The position numbers and the translations under genes were made by a program. From positions 1 to 21,246 of the forward strand of contig CAMVPZ010000004.1 in NCBI GenBank assembly GCA_947169505.1: a DNA stretch of 21,246 bases. Direction: 5' to 3'. The notes under the pieces are model-generated. The model was not told the DNA's origin. It was given only the letters and a program-made list of their open reading frames with translations, and made no database searches. Source of the DNA: an uncultured Pseudomonadota bacterium. GTDB lineage: Bacteria > Pseudomonadota > Alphaproteobacteria > Rs-D84. This document shows positions 1 through 7,314 of the stretch, in pieces; the stretch's first letter is position 1; every line of letters begins with the position of its first letter.

Positions 1-126
1 CTCTCCCCCCCCCCTCACCCTACGGGTCCCCTCTCCCCATGGGGGAGAATCACCCTGCAACACATGATACCCAATTCTCCCCCCGAGGGGGGAGTGGCAC
101 AACGTGCCGAGGGGGGTGCACGGTTT
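1..126. repeat. G+C-rich palindromic intergenic repeat, copy 1
   Basis: This G+C-rich block in an A+T-rich genome has several hairpins: a C10 tract, CCCCATGGGG near 36-45, TTCTCCCCCCGAGGGGGGA near 75-93, and GGCAC-AAC-GTGCC near 95-107. The stretch near 27-51 matches 13253-13277 at about 23 of 25 positions in the same orientation, which defines a dispersed repeat. It begins immediately after the stop codon of the minus-strand acylase gene, so it would form the 3' untranslated region of that message and could stabilise or terminate it. It may extend beyond the left window edge. It has no credible coding content. Confidence 0.75.
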
Positions 127-1203
127 TCAATTTATTTCTGCATCTATTATTGGACGGGATTTTATCGTATCAAGTGGATGCTGTTGATACATTACATTTG
201 AAAAATCTATGTTATTCAAATCAAATTTGCGAATGATTGGATTATACATAGTCGTATAATAAATTTTGTTATTCGTCATATCTGTCACAGACGTCCACTG
301 TGTAGCCGATGGTATATTTGGAATTTTTGTTTTGTCATTATATTGTATCCCAATTGGAATCGTCATCGCTTCCAAAATAGTAAAGGCTTGATTAACCGTC
401 GCTTCGGCTGTTGCCAATATTGGCGCAGACGTTTGATAAAAAGCAACACGAACAAATCTTGATGGTGGTGTAACATCGCCCGGCAACCCCAACATATTCG
501 AACCATGGCCAAGTGGCGATAATTTTATATCACCAAATTCATGTGCAATACCTGTCCCCGGTTGCAGATTTATATAATTATTCAAATTGGTTATATGCCA
601 ATCATATGCCGGTGAATTAGTCAACACACCCAATTTATTTTCATGAACAGTTGCGATACCATCTATGTATTCAATAACTATTTGACGACCATATTTATCA
701 GCCACCCGCCAATGTAAATTTTCCGCCCTGGAATCCGTTGCAACCACACGTACAGAACTTAACGCAGAAACAACATCTTCGACTGTTTCAAAACTGCCTA
801 AAATCCATGCGACAAATTCGGTATCTGAAATTGTTCTGTCTTTTTGTGCCGGATCATATTTTGGATAAGAACCAACTTTTGGGAAATAAAATAATCCCGC
901 AGACAGCCCTACTTCGTTCAAACCTTCAATAACATAATCTTCTGATGCCAATCCAACATACCCGAAAAACGCAGAATATTTCATACCATCACGTGTTCCA
1001 TCTGGCAACATAGATTGTTTTTCAAAACCCTGGGGAACAATTAAATAATCACTTGGACTTTCCCCAGCTGCCCATTCAACAGTTCGTGCAACAATATGCG
1101 CACCATCTTTTGAATTTAATGTTATACCTGTGCAAGAATTTGCGCTGTGATGAATCCCAACAATCGCCAGTATCATCAAAAAAGTAAATGTTTTCGTTTT
1201 CAT
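127..1203 (-). CDS. Secreted penicillin V acylase / choloylglycine hydrolase family protein (Ntn hydrolase)
   Basis: The 358-aa product is a linear amide C-N hydrolase of the penicillin V acylase/bile salt hydrolase family. Members cleave amide bonds in penicillin V, conjugated bile salts or acyl-homoserine lactones; the substrate here cannot be told from sequence. A signal peptide (about residues 1-23, ending ANS) is followed directly by Cys24, so its removal would expose the N-terminal nucleophile. Other family positions are visible: Arg40 in ARTVEW (Glu43 where many bile salt hydrolases have Asp), Asn96 in EGLNEVGL, Asn196 in TNSPAYDW and Arg249 in PPSRFVR. The start at 1203 was chosen because it opens the signal peptide; the upstream 45 codons in the same frame look like non-coding A+T-rich DNA. 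The Shine-Dalgarno is poor. It lies 76 nt downstream of the autotransporter gene with no visible terminator between, so the two may be cotranscribed. Confidence 0.92.
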   Translation of the reverse strand: MKTKTFTFLMILAIVGIHHSANSCTGITLNSKDGAHIVARTVEWAAGESPSDYLIVPQGFEKQSMLPDGTRDGMKYSAFFGYVGLASEDYVIEGLNEVGLSAGLFYFPKVGSYPKYDPAQKDRTISDTEFVAWILGSFETVEDVVSALSSVRVVATDSRAENLHWRVADKYGRQIVIEYIDGIATVHENKLGVLTNSPAYDWHITNLNNYINLQPGTGIAHEFGDIKLSPLGHGSNMLGLPGDVTPPSRFVRVAFYQTSAPILATAEATVNQAFTILEAMTIPIGIQYNDKTKIPNIPSATQWTSVTDMTNNKIYYTTMYNPIIRKFDLNNIDFSNVMYQQHPLDTIKSRPIIDAEIN

Positions 1204-1279
1204 GTTTTTAATTTTTACACATAAAAAACACAAAAAACATAAGAACGTATTCCATACAAAAATGTGAAAATTCTGGATA

Positions 1280-4200
1280 TTATATACCCAACCGATGATG
1301 CATTTTGAACATAAATATCGATTCGTTTCCAAACGCATTTGTATTATTTGGATTTACACGATATATAAAACCAACACCTGCATCTGTCCATTCACCGATT
1401 GAATGTTTATATGATGTATTAAATCGCAATTCACGTTTTTGTGCAGACAAATCCAAATATTCAACATGCGGATTATTCGCAACAACTTCATATTTACCAT
1501 CGTTTTCAACAACATTAAGGTCTGCATAATCATAGCCCATTTTTCCATCAATCACCGCCAAAGGCATTGATGCTGTAAAATCAAATCCACCGATATCAAA
1601 ACCAAACGCAAAGGCATTAGATTTTATTGTTGATAAACTGCTGATTATACCGTCACCCAATTTTGCATCTGTGTTTGCAAATGTTGCACGTGCCGTTATT
1701 TTCATCCAATCAAATGGATTATATGTCGCAACCGTATCAACATATTGTGTGTTTCCACCATTCAAAGCCACCAATCCATCACTTTGCATGCCCAACACAG
1801 TATCGGTTTCGTTCATACTACCAAATGAAACATTCAAACCAAATTTACCATTATTATATTCCGTATCAACAGATGCACCATTTGCTAATCCCAAACGTTT
1901 TGGTTCAAATTGTGATGATATAGCCGGATCATTTTCTAATAAATTTTCATCTGTTATATTTCCAGAAAAAGCATGCGCACCAAAAGCAAAATTACCAATT
2001 TTATATTTTGCACCCGATTCAACAGAATTCGCAACCAAAGCCAACACACCATTTGCACGACCGCCGAACCTGGATTCACCATTTGTTAAATGTCTTTGAT
2101 AGCGTGCATACACGTCATATTTTTCATTACTGAAATTAACACGTAAATCATCCAAACCATTTAAATTGTCATTATATGCACGTGGCGAAAGCGCCATTTC
2201 AAACGTCATATTATCAATTTTGCTTTGACGTTTATTTGTAGAATCAACACTGAATTCCCCCAAAACATCGCCCATATATAATCCATGTCTTGAATTATCG
2301 CCCGTCAAAGTCATATTCCAAACACGTGGCAAAGAAATACTGCCGTCACTACTTTCAATCACATCAAAAAACGAAGTATTAATTGCACCACGAGTTGTCA
2401 AAGAAAACACAGATGATGCACGTGCAGACGAAGATGACGACGAAGATGCCGGTGCTTTGCGCCAATAAGAAACGCCGTCACTTGACACAATAACATTTTT
2501 ATCAGAGCCGAAATAATATATATTTGTACCCGGTTTGGTTGCACGTTCCAGATTTATCAATCCAAACCCAAATGCTGTCTTGAAACTTTCCAAATATTGT
2601 TCATTTGATGTATTCAAATCACCAGGCAATGTGTACATGCCCCGTAAATAATTAATCAAATCATGTCCATTATCTGTACCATCTTTGGTTTTCCATCCAA
2701 CATCAGTGGTGGGATCTGTTCCCAAATATGGACCATCCGCAGTCAAAGCCAACAACAAAAAGATTTCTTTGGGTGTCATATAATTAAAAGCACTTTTAAC
2801 CAGCGCAACCGACCCAGCCATTGCCGCAGTCGCTTCCAAATCTGTTGTTCCAGGTGCCGCAAAACACCATGGATTCATCGCACCACAATTACCAGTTCCG
2901 GTCAATCCACAAATACGTGAAGAATAATTAATCGTATTATCATTTGCGTCTTGCCATGTGGACAATTCTATCTTACCCGATCCCGATTCATTATATTGGG
3001 ATATTGTTTTATTTTGTGTCCCATCTGCAGGCGAAACAGCGACAACCGTCATAAATAAATTTTGCAAATTATCATACACAACCGGCGCAAAGTTTTCAAA
3101 CGTAGCCACCAACGGAGCCAAAGATTGTCCCGCCCCCAAACCAACCAAATTATGCCCGGCAGAATTAACCAAAATTTGTTGTTGATAATTTCCCAACGAA
3201 ACGAATGCATTTTCAGCATCTGTTCCCGGCTGATTCACCGTTCCGTCATCCGCAGAATTAAGATTGTAATAATTATTTATCAAACCTTTATACACACTTT
3301 TCTTTAACGCATCAGTCGTTGCCGCATCATTTAACATTTTTGCCGCTGCAACCGTTGCGTAATCCAAAGCCACAGACGTTGCTGGCAAAGACAAATTCGC
3401 AACAACATTCGAAACATAATTCCCAGAATCTCTTAATTGCACAGCATCATAAATAGCAGCATAGTTTTTATAATCTGCAACAGTCAATTCTTTTGACAAA
3501 TCCAAATTTGTTCCGTTAAAAACATACATTTGATTTGTATTGCCATCCGCATTAGAATCTATGAATAATTTATCACCGATAATATACCCATGATATGTAT
3601 CACCACCAGATGTCGCAACAAAAGCACCATTATTAACTTCGGTCACAGTCAATGTTCCACCAAATAAATTAAAAGTATCACCAACTGCCACATTATCACC
3701 CGCAATATGATATGTTGTCGATACAGGTGTTGTTGGATCAATCCAAGCGTTTCCATTACCAGTTTTATAAACAGTCAATTGTCCGTTTGGAATAAAACCA
3801 TAATAATCTTGTGTTCCAACTTCATCACCTTCCCAGCCAGCAATTATTTTTGCAACTTTGGTATCATCCGCATTTGCCAAACCAAATACAGTGCCACTAC
3901 CAGATAAATCAAAACTTGCATTTTCACTTGTACCAGCAGTTGCACCAGAATAATTATAATATTTATGTGATGTCTTCACAGAAGCATCCACAGCCGCCTG
4001 ACATGCAGCAGAAACACTGCCATCTGTACTGTTGCAAAAACTTATCAAACTGTTTTTTTGTGTTTCATCAAACCAATAAATTAAACCATCTGTCGCACTG
4101 CCTGTGGCATTAACACCAGAACCAGTCACAACAGCAACATTCACAGGCTTTCCACCACCAACTTCCTGTTGAAAAGGATATTTAGACAAATCAAATATAA

Positions 4201-4921
4201 CCTTTGTGGTATCATTTCTTACTGTTGCCATTCCCAAATAGCCACGAACAAAAGGATCATACGCACGTGCCACCATTAAATAATTAAAACCATTATTTGA
4301 CATGTATTCAAAATCCCGCATCTGTTCCCATAATTCATAATCTTGGGAACAAGTGTCACCGATACAACCAGGACCATACGGTAAATTTTGAGCAAACAAA
4401 TTTGTTCCACTGACAGTTGCGCTGCTATCATCAGGATTTTTGTTTGGTCTGTCACCACTTGACCCAGACGAACCATGCCCGCTGTCATCATCAAAAACTT
4501 TGGTTAACAATACAACACCACCCAAAACAGCCGCCACACCAACTGCGGACAAAGCCAAGATTTGCGTTGAAGAAAGCCCACTGAAAAATCCATATTCTTC
4601 ACCACGGGCAGCAACTTTTGTTTTTTGTTTATAATTTTTTATTTGTTTATCACAATTCGAAGCATCTGCCCCGTACATTTCCAAAATTTGAATTGCACGT
4701 GTATCGTTATTCATGACCGCTGTACACACCAAAGACAATCCCGTAGAATCAACATAATCTACATTCACACCGGCATTGATTAAAACCTGGACAGTTTGAA
4801 TATCACCACGACGTGCCGCAGTTAAAAGTTTTGTTGCATTTTGGAAATCTGTTGAACCTGCGGCAAAAGACACACAAGGAATCAACAGCCATAAAATTCC
4901 CAAAAATCTCATAAATTTCAT
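1280..4921 (-). CDS. Autotransporter with ankyrin-like repeats and a degenerate subtilase passenger
   Basis: The 1213-aa product reads as a type V autotransporter. Order: signal peptide (1-21, ending SFA), two ankyrin-like repeats (about 26-88), a hydrophobic segment (about 114-142), a Gly/Ser/Asp-rich linker, a subtilisin-like passenger (about 170-800) interrupted by an extra region (about 385-590), a poly-Ser linker (824-833), and a beta-barrel translocator (about 860-1213) of alternating amphipathic strands ending HHRLGI. The subtilase scaffold shows in VNVAVVTGSGVNATG (260-274), KVAKIIAG (355-362) and WCFAAPGT (685-692), but the Asp, His (GSGT replaces GHGT at 341-344) and Ser (LEATAAMAG replaces GTSMAAP) positions are lost. 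It is therefore probably a non-proteolytic adhesin or binding passenger. ATG at 4921 is preceded by AGAGAG and opens the signal peptide. An 84-codon upstream extension in frame would overlap the divergent gene and was rejected. ATG at 4912 is an alternative. Confidence 0.85.
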   Translation of the reverse strand: MKFMRFLGILWLLIPCVSFAAGSTDFQNATKLLTAARRGDIQTVQVLINAGVNVDYVDSTGLSLVCTAVMNNDTRAIQILEMYGADASNCDKQIKNYKQKTKVAARGEEYGFFSGLSSTQILALSAVGVAAVLGGVVLLTKVFDDDSGHGSSGSSGDRPNKNPDDSSATVSGTNLFAQNLPYGPGCIGDTCSQDYELWEQMRDFEYMSNNGFNYLMVARAYDPFVRGYLGMATVRNDTTKVIFDLSKYPFQQEVGGGKPVNVAVVTGSGVNATGSATDGLIYWFDETQKNSLISFCNSTDGSVSAACQAAVDASVKTSHKYYNYSGATAGTSENASFDLSGSGTVFGLANADDTKVAKIIAGWEGDEVGTQDYYGFIPNGQLTVYKTGNGNAWIDPTTPVSTTYHIAGDNVAVGDTFNLFGGTLTVTEVNNGAFVATSGGDTYHGYIIGDKLFIDSNADGNTNQMYVFNGTNLDLSKELTVADYKNYAAIYDAVQLRDSGNYVSNVVANLSLPATSVALDYATVAAAKMLNDAATTDALKKSVYKGLINNYYNLNSADDGTVNQPGTDAENAFVSLGNYQQQILVNSAGHNLVGLGAGQSLAPLVATFENFAPVVYDNLQNLFMTVVAVSPADGTQNKTISQYNESGSGKIELSTWQDANDNTINYSSRICGLTGTGNCGAMNPWCFAAPGTTDLEATAAMAGSVALVKSAFNYMTPKEIFLLLALTADGPYLGTDPTTDVGWKTKDGTDNGHDLINYLRGMYTLPGDLNTSNEQYLESFKTAFGFGLINLERATKPGTNIYYFGSDKNVIVSSDGVSYWRKAPASSSSSSSARASSVFSLTTRGAINTSFFDVIESSDGSISLPRVWNMTLTGDNSRHGLYMGDVLGEFSVDSTNKRQSKIDNMTFEMALSPRAYNDNLNGLDDLRVNFSNEKYDVYARYQRHLTNGESRFGGRANGVLALVANSVESGAKYKIGNFAFGAHAFSGNITDENLLENDPAISSQFEPKRLGLANGASVDTEYNNGKFGLNVSFGSMNETDTVLGMQSDGLVALNGGNTQYVDTVATYNPFDWMKITARATFANTDAKLGDGIISSLSTIKSNAFAFGFDIGGFDFTASMPLAVIDGKMGYDYADLNVVENDGKYEVVANNPHVEYLDLSAQKRELRFNTSYKHSIGEWTDAGVGFIYRVNPNNTNAFGNESIFMFKMHHRLGI

Positions 4922-4985
4922 TAAAATCACTCTCTTCAAAAAAAGTCTAGCATAAAAATTAACATCATGTCCAGAATTTTTACTC

Positions 4986-4991
4986 ATTATA
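4986..4991 (-). promoter_or_regulatory. Possible -10 box of the autotransporter promoter
   Basis: A minus-strand TATAAT lies about 65 bases upstream of the autotransporter start. No good -35 box sits at 16-18 bases (best ATCAAA at 5008-5013) and there is no extended TG motif, so the call rests on the -10 match alone in A+T-rich DNA. Confidence 0.3.
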
Positions 4992-5008
4992 TATATGGTA
5001 TTTTTTCT

Positions 5009-5037
5009 TTGATTTAATATACGATTTTTGATATAAT
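5009..5037 (+). promoter_or_regulatory. Sigma-70 promoter of the four-gene cysteine-rich operon
   Basis: TTGATT at 5009-5014, a 17-base spacer and a perfect TATAAT at 5032-5037 form a strong vegetative promoter. Transcription would begin near 5044, giving a leader of only about ten bases that is almost entirely the ribosome binding site AAGAGAG (5045-5051) before ATG 5055. The region is divergent with the autotransporter gene, so the two loci could share control. Confidence 0.75.
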
Positions 5038-5054
5038 GTTTGCCAAGAGAGAAT

Positions 5055-5918
5055 ATGAAAAAACACGCAATATTGTTTTCAATATATTTGCTGTTTGTGC
5101 CAACGTTTGTTTTTGGCGCATGTTCTGTCGCAAATTTAAATCGTTGTTTGGATTCTGTTTGCGCAATAAACATCGGCGCAAATCCGGCGGCACGTTGTCA
5201 ATATTGCGGTTCTGCATCTGCCGGCACACCGACAAAATCAACCGCTATGAAAAGTGTTTCTGCTGGTTCATCTGCTAAATACACTATTTCCGACAAAGAA
5301 TTAAAAATGGCACCAACCGATCCGGGCCAAAGATACGTTTGGGGAACAAAATTATGTTTGGAAAAATTACCAGATTGTACACCCGATGATGTGACTGACA
5401 ATTACGATTCTTTGATTGAACAATCATGCAAAGCGGCCGGGATATCCGCTGAAATGGCCGGTTTGGCAAAAAAAATAAACACTCAAAAAACACAAAACTC
5501 ATGTTCAACAGAAATAAACGCATGCGTGATTGATACCAAACGTTGTAATGCAAATTATAAAAAATGCGAATCGGATGCTGACTTTGATAAATATTTTGCA
5601 GAATGCAGCATTGCTTCAACAAGATGCGAAGCATTTATAACAGACATAAAAAAAACATTGATGTCTTCACGCAATTCTGCAATTGCGAATGCTGATAAAT
5701 TATTAAAAAATATCATAAACGCATATAAAAATGCACGTGAACAAAAATTGGCAACCGCACAAAATTCATGCAAAAACAACAAAGCAAAACAAGATTGCGT
5801 TGAACGTGTATGTAAAAATAACATGCGCAATAAATGTGCAACCGGTTTTGAATATGAAAAAACAGTGGCAAATGAATTGTGTAAATTCTATGACACTGCA
5901 TGTGAACGGCTGAAATAA
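5055..5918 (+). CDS. Exported cysteine-rich protein, unknown function (operon gene 1)
   Basis: I do not recognise a named family. The 287-aa product starts with a signal peptide (1-22, hydrophobic ILFSIYLLFVPTFVFG, cleavage probably before CSVAN). An N-terminal Cys cluster follows (C23, C31, C36, C48, C51; the last two as CQYC), then a low-complexity Ser/Ala/Thr stretch, then a four-cysteine module C150-x6-C157-x6-C164-x6-C171, and Lys-rich helices (195-240) with further paired cysteines (C239, C248, C253, C261, C276, C283). The even cysteine spacing suggests disulfides formed in the periplasm or outside the cell. ATG 5055 is used because AAGAGAG precedes it and the signal peptide begins there; a TTG five codons upstream overlaps the leader. 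It heads a plus-strand operon, with gene 2 starting 17 bases after the stop. Confidence 0.85.
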   Translation: MKKHAILFSIYLLFVPTFVFGACSVANLNRCLDSVCAINIGANPAARCQYCGSASAGTPTKSTAMKSVSAGSSAKYTISDKELKMAPTDPGQRYVWGTKLCLEKLPDCTPDDVTDNYDSLIEQSCKAAGISAEMAGLAKKINTQKTQNSCSTEINACVIDTKRCNANYKKCESDADFDKYFAECSIASTRCEAFITDIKKTLMSSRNSAIANADKLLKNIINAYKNAREQKLATAQNSCKNNKAKQDCVERVCKNNMRNKCATGFEYEKTVANELCKFYDTACERLK

Positions 5919-5935
5919 AAATGGGATAAAAACAA

Positions 5936-7303
5936 ATGAAAAAGAACAAAAGATTTTTTATATTTTCAATGCCGATTATTTTGGCGTTTTGTTCTTTGTT
6001 TATCGCATGTGAAAACACAAATGCTGCAACACGTACCGCAACACGTGGAACGGCGGTTGCACGTAAAAATATCACAACGACCGCAACAACGAAACAAACA
6101 ACAGACGATGTCGCAATCAAAGAATCTGTGACAACATCTTTGGAACCTGAAAACACAACGGTCATAGAATCAAGTCCTGAACCAGAAATAATCATTTCAA
6201 ACAAATCAAATCAATTTGAAAGTGCAATTTCTGAAATGATGGAATCTTCGGTTCCTGATAATTCATTCGCAGAAGAAATTCGCAGACAACGTGCTGCTTT
6301 GGCTGCCAGTGAAGCATCAATGACAACATCAAGTGCGCAAAAAAATGCTTTGGCAACGAACAGCAGTTCTTGTGATATTGCATTACGTAAATGTATGACC
6401 GAAACATGTGGTAATGATTTCACAAAATGCGCAACGGATGGCGATACAATATTTGGTGATAAATTAAATCGATGCAGAAAAGATTCAAATTGTTCCGGCG
6501 AAGAATTTTCTTTATTTGCTGCGGAAATCAAGTCCGATCATGATATGAATGTCCGTTTATCTTCTTATACAAAAGTAGTTGATTGTGGAAACAGTTATAA
6601 CGCATGTATCGTAAATGAATGTGGAACAACATATAATAAATGTTTGGGCAAAGCAAACGCAGATGCCGCTATTCAAAAATGTGGCATCATCGCACGTGAA
6701 TGTACCGAATCAGATTCTGGTCTTGCATCACGTTTTGGAACCGCCATTGGCAAATTACGTGAAAGCGCTGAAAAAGATGTCAAGCGTGATGAAGAACGTA
6801 TGTATAAATTGCGTGATTCAATGAAACAAAGTTGTGAAAGATTGGGCGCAATGTTTGACGAAAGAACATTCGATTGCGTATACACAATTAATTTCTTTGC
6901 GGGCGAAAATCAAAGCACGCCAACCGCTTCACGTAAACGCTATGCGGGTGATTCATTTGTATGTATGCAAGAATGGTTTGGCATAAACGCAACAACATAC
7001 CAAGAAAACGCATATCGTGAAACACGTTCACAAACGGCGGCATCTTCTGCTATGTTGGGATCCGGCTTGGGAACTGCAGCGGGATTGGTATCATCTGGCG
7101 CAATCGACCGTGCTTTGGACACACAAAAAGCAAAAAAAGAATTAAAAGAAGAATGCGAAGCCTTAAAGGCGAGACGTGATCAATTAAGACTCACACCATG
7201 CCAAGGCAATGCTGCATGTGATGCGATATCAAAAGAATTGACAGAAGTAAACAAACAATTAACAACAGGTGGATGTGCCAAAGTTGTGAATCTTAATAAA
7301 TAA
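5936..7303 (+). CDS. Exported protein with duplicated four-cysteine module, unknown function (operon gene 2)
   Basis: The 455-aa product has a signal peptide (about 1-30). LFIAC could be an imperfect lipobox at Cys25 (Phe at -3 is unusual), and NTNA-A is an alternative signal peptidase I site. A long Thr/Ser/Glu-rich linker (31-110) follows. Two copies of Cx6Cx4Cx6C occur at C146/C153/C158/C165 and C217/C224/C229/C236, each with a TCG or ECG core. They resemble the quartet in operon gene 1 (Cx6Cx6Cx6C). A charged helical region (265-300) precedes more cysteines (C300, C314, C343), then a Gly/Ala hydrophobic segment (about 368-390) and a Lys/Glu coiled-coil-like tail with C407, C422, C428 and C447. 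No catalytic motif is visible. There is no clear Shine-Dalgarno, so translation is probably coupled. Gene 3 follows after 11 bases. Confidence 0.82.
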   Translation: MKKNKRFFIFSMPIILAFCSLFIACENTNAATRTATRGTAVARKNITTTATTKQTTDDVAIKESVTTSLEPENTTVIESSPEPEIIISNKSNQFESAISEMMESSVPDNSFAEEIRRQRAALAASEASMTTSSAQKNALATNSSSCDIALRKCMTETCGNDFTKCATDGDTIFGDKLNRCRKDSNCSGEEFSLFAAEIKSDHDMNVRLSSYTKVVDCGNSYNACIVNECGTTYNKCLGKANADAAIQKCGIIARECTESDSGLASRFGTAIGKLRESAEKDVKRDEERMYKLRDSMKQSCERLGAMFDERTFDCVYTINFFAGENQSTPTASRKRYAGDSFVCMQEWFGINATTYQENAYRETRSQTAASSAMLGSGLGTAAGLVSSGAIDRALDTQKAKKELKEECEALKARRDQLRLTPCQGNAACDAISKELTEVNKQLTTGGCAKVVNLNK

Positions 7304-7314
7304 AATATTTAATA

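Noticed and set aside
39..236. A plus-strand reading frame of 65 codons across the G+C-rich repeat
   Set aside because: It runs through palindromic repeat DNA and into the 3' end of the acylase gene, with no signal, domain or ribosome binding site.
4922..5173. Upstream in-frame extension of the autotransporter by 84 codons
   Set aside because: It would overlap the divergent promoter and gene, lacks a ribosome binding site and would bury the signal peptide.
5936..6025. Operon gene 2 product as a definite lipoprotein
   Set aside because: The sequence LFIAC has Phe at the -3 position, which fits the lipobox poorly, and an ordinary cleavage site follows; left undecided.
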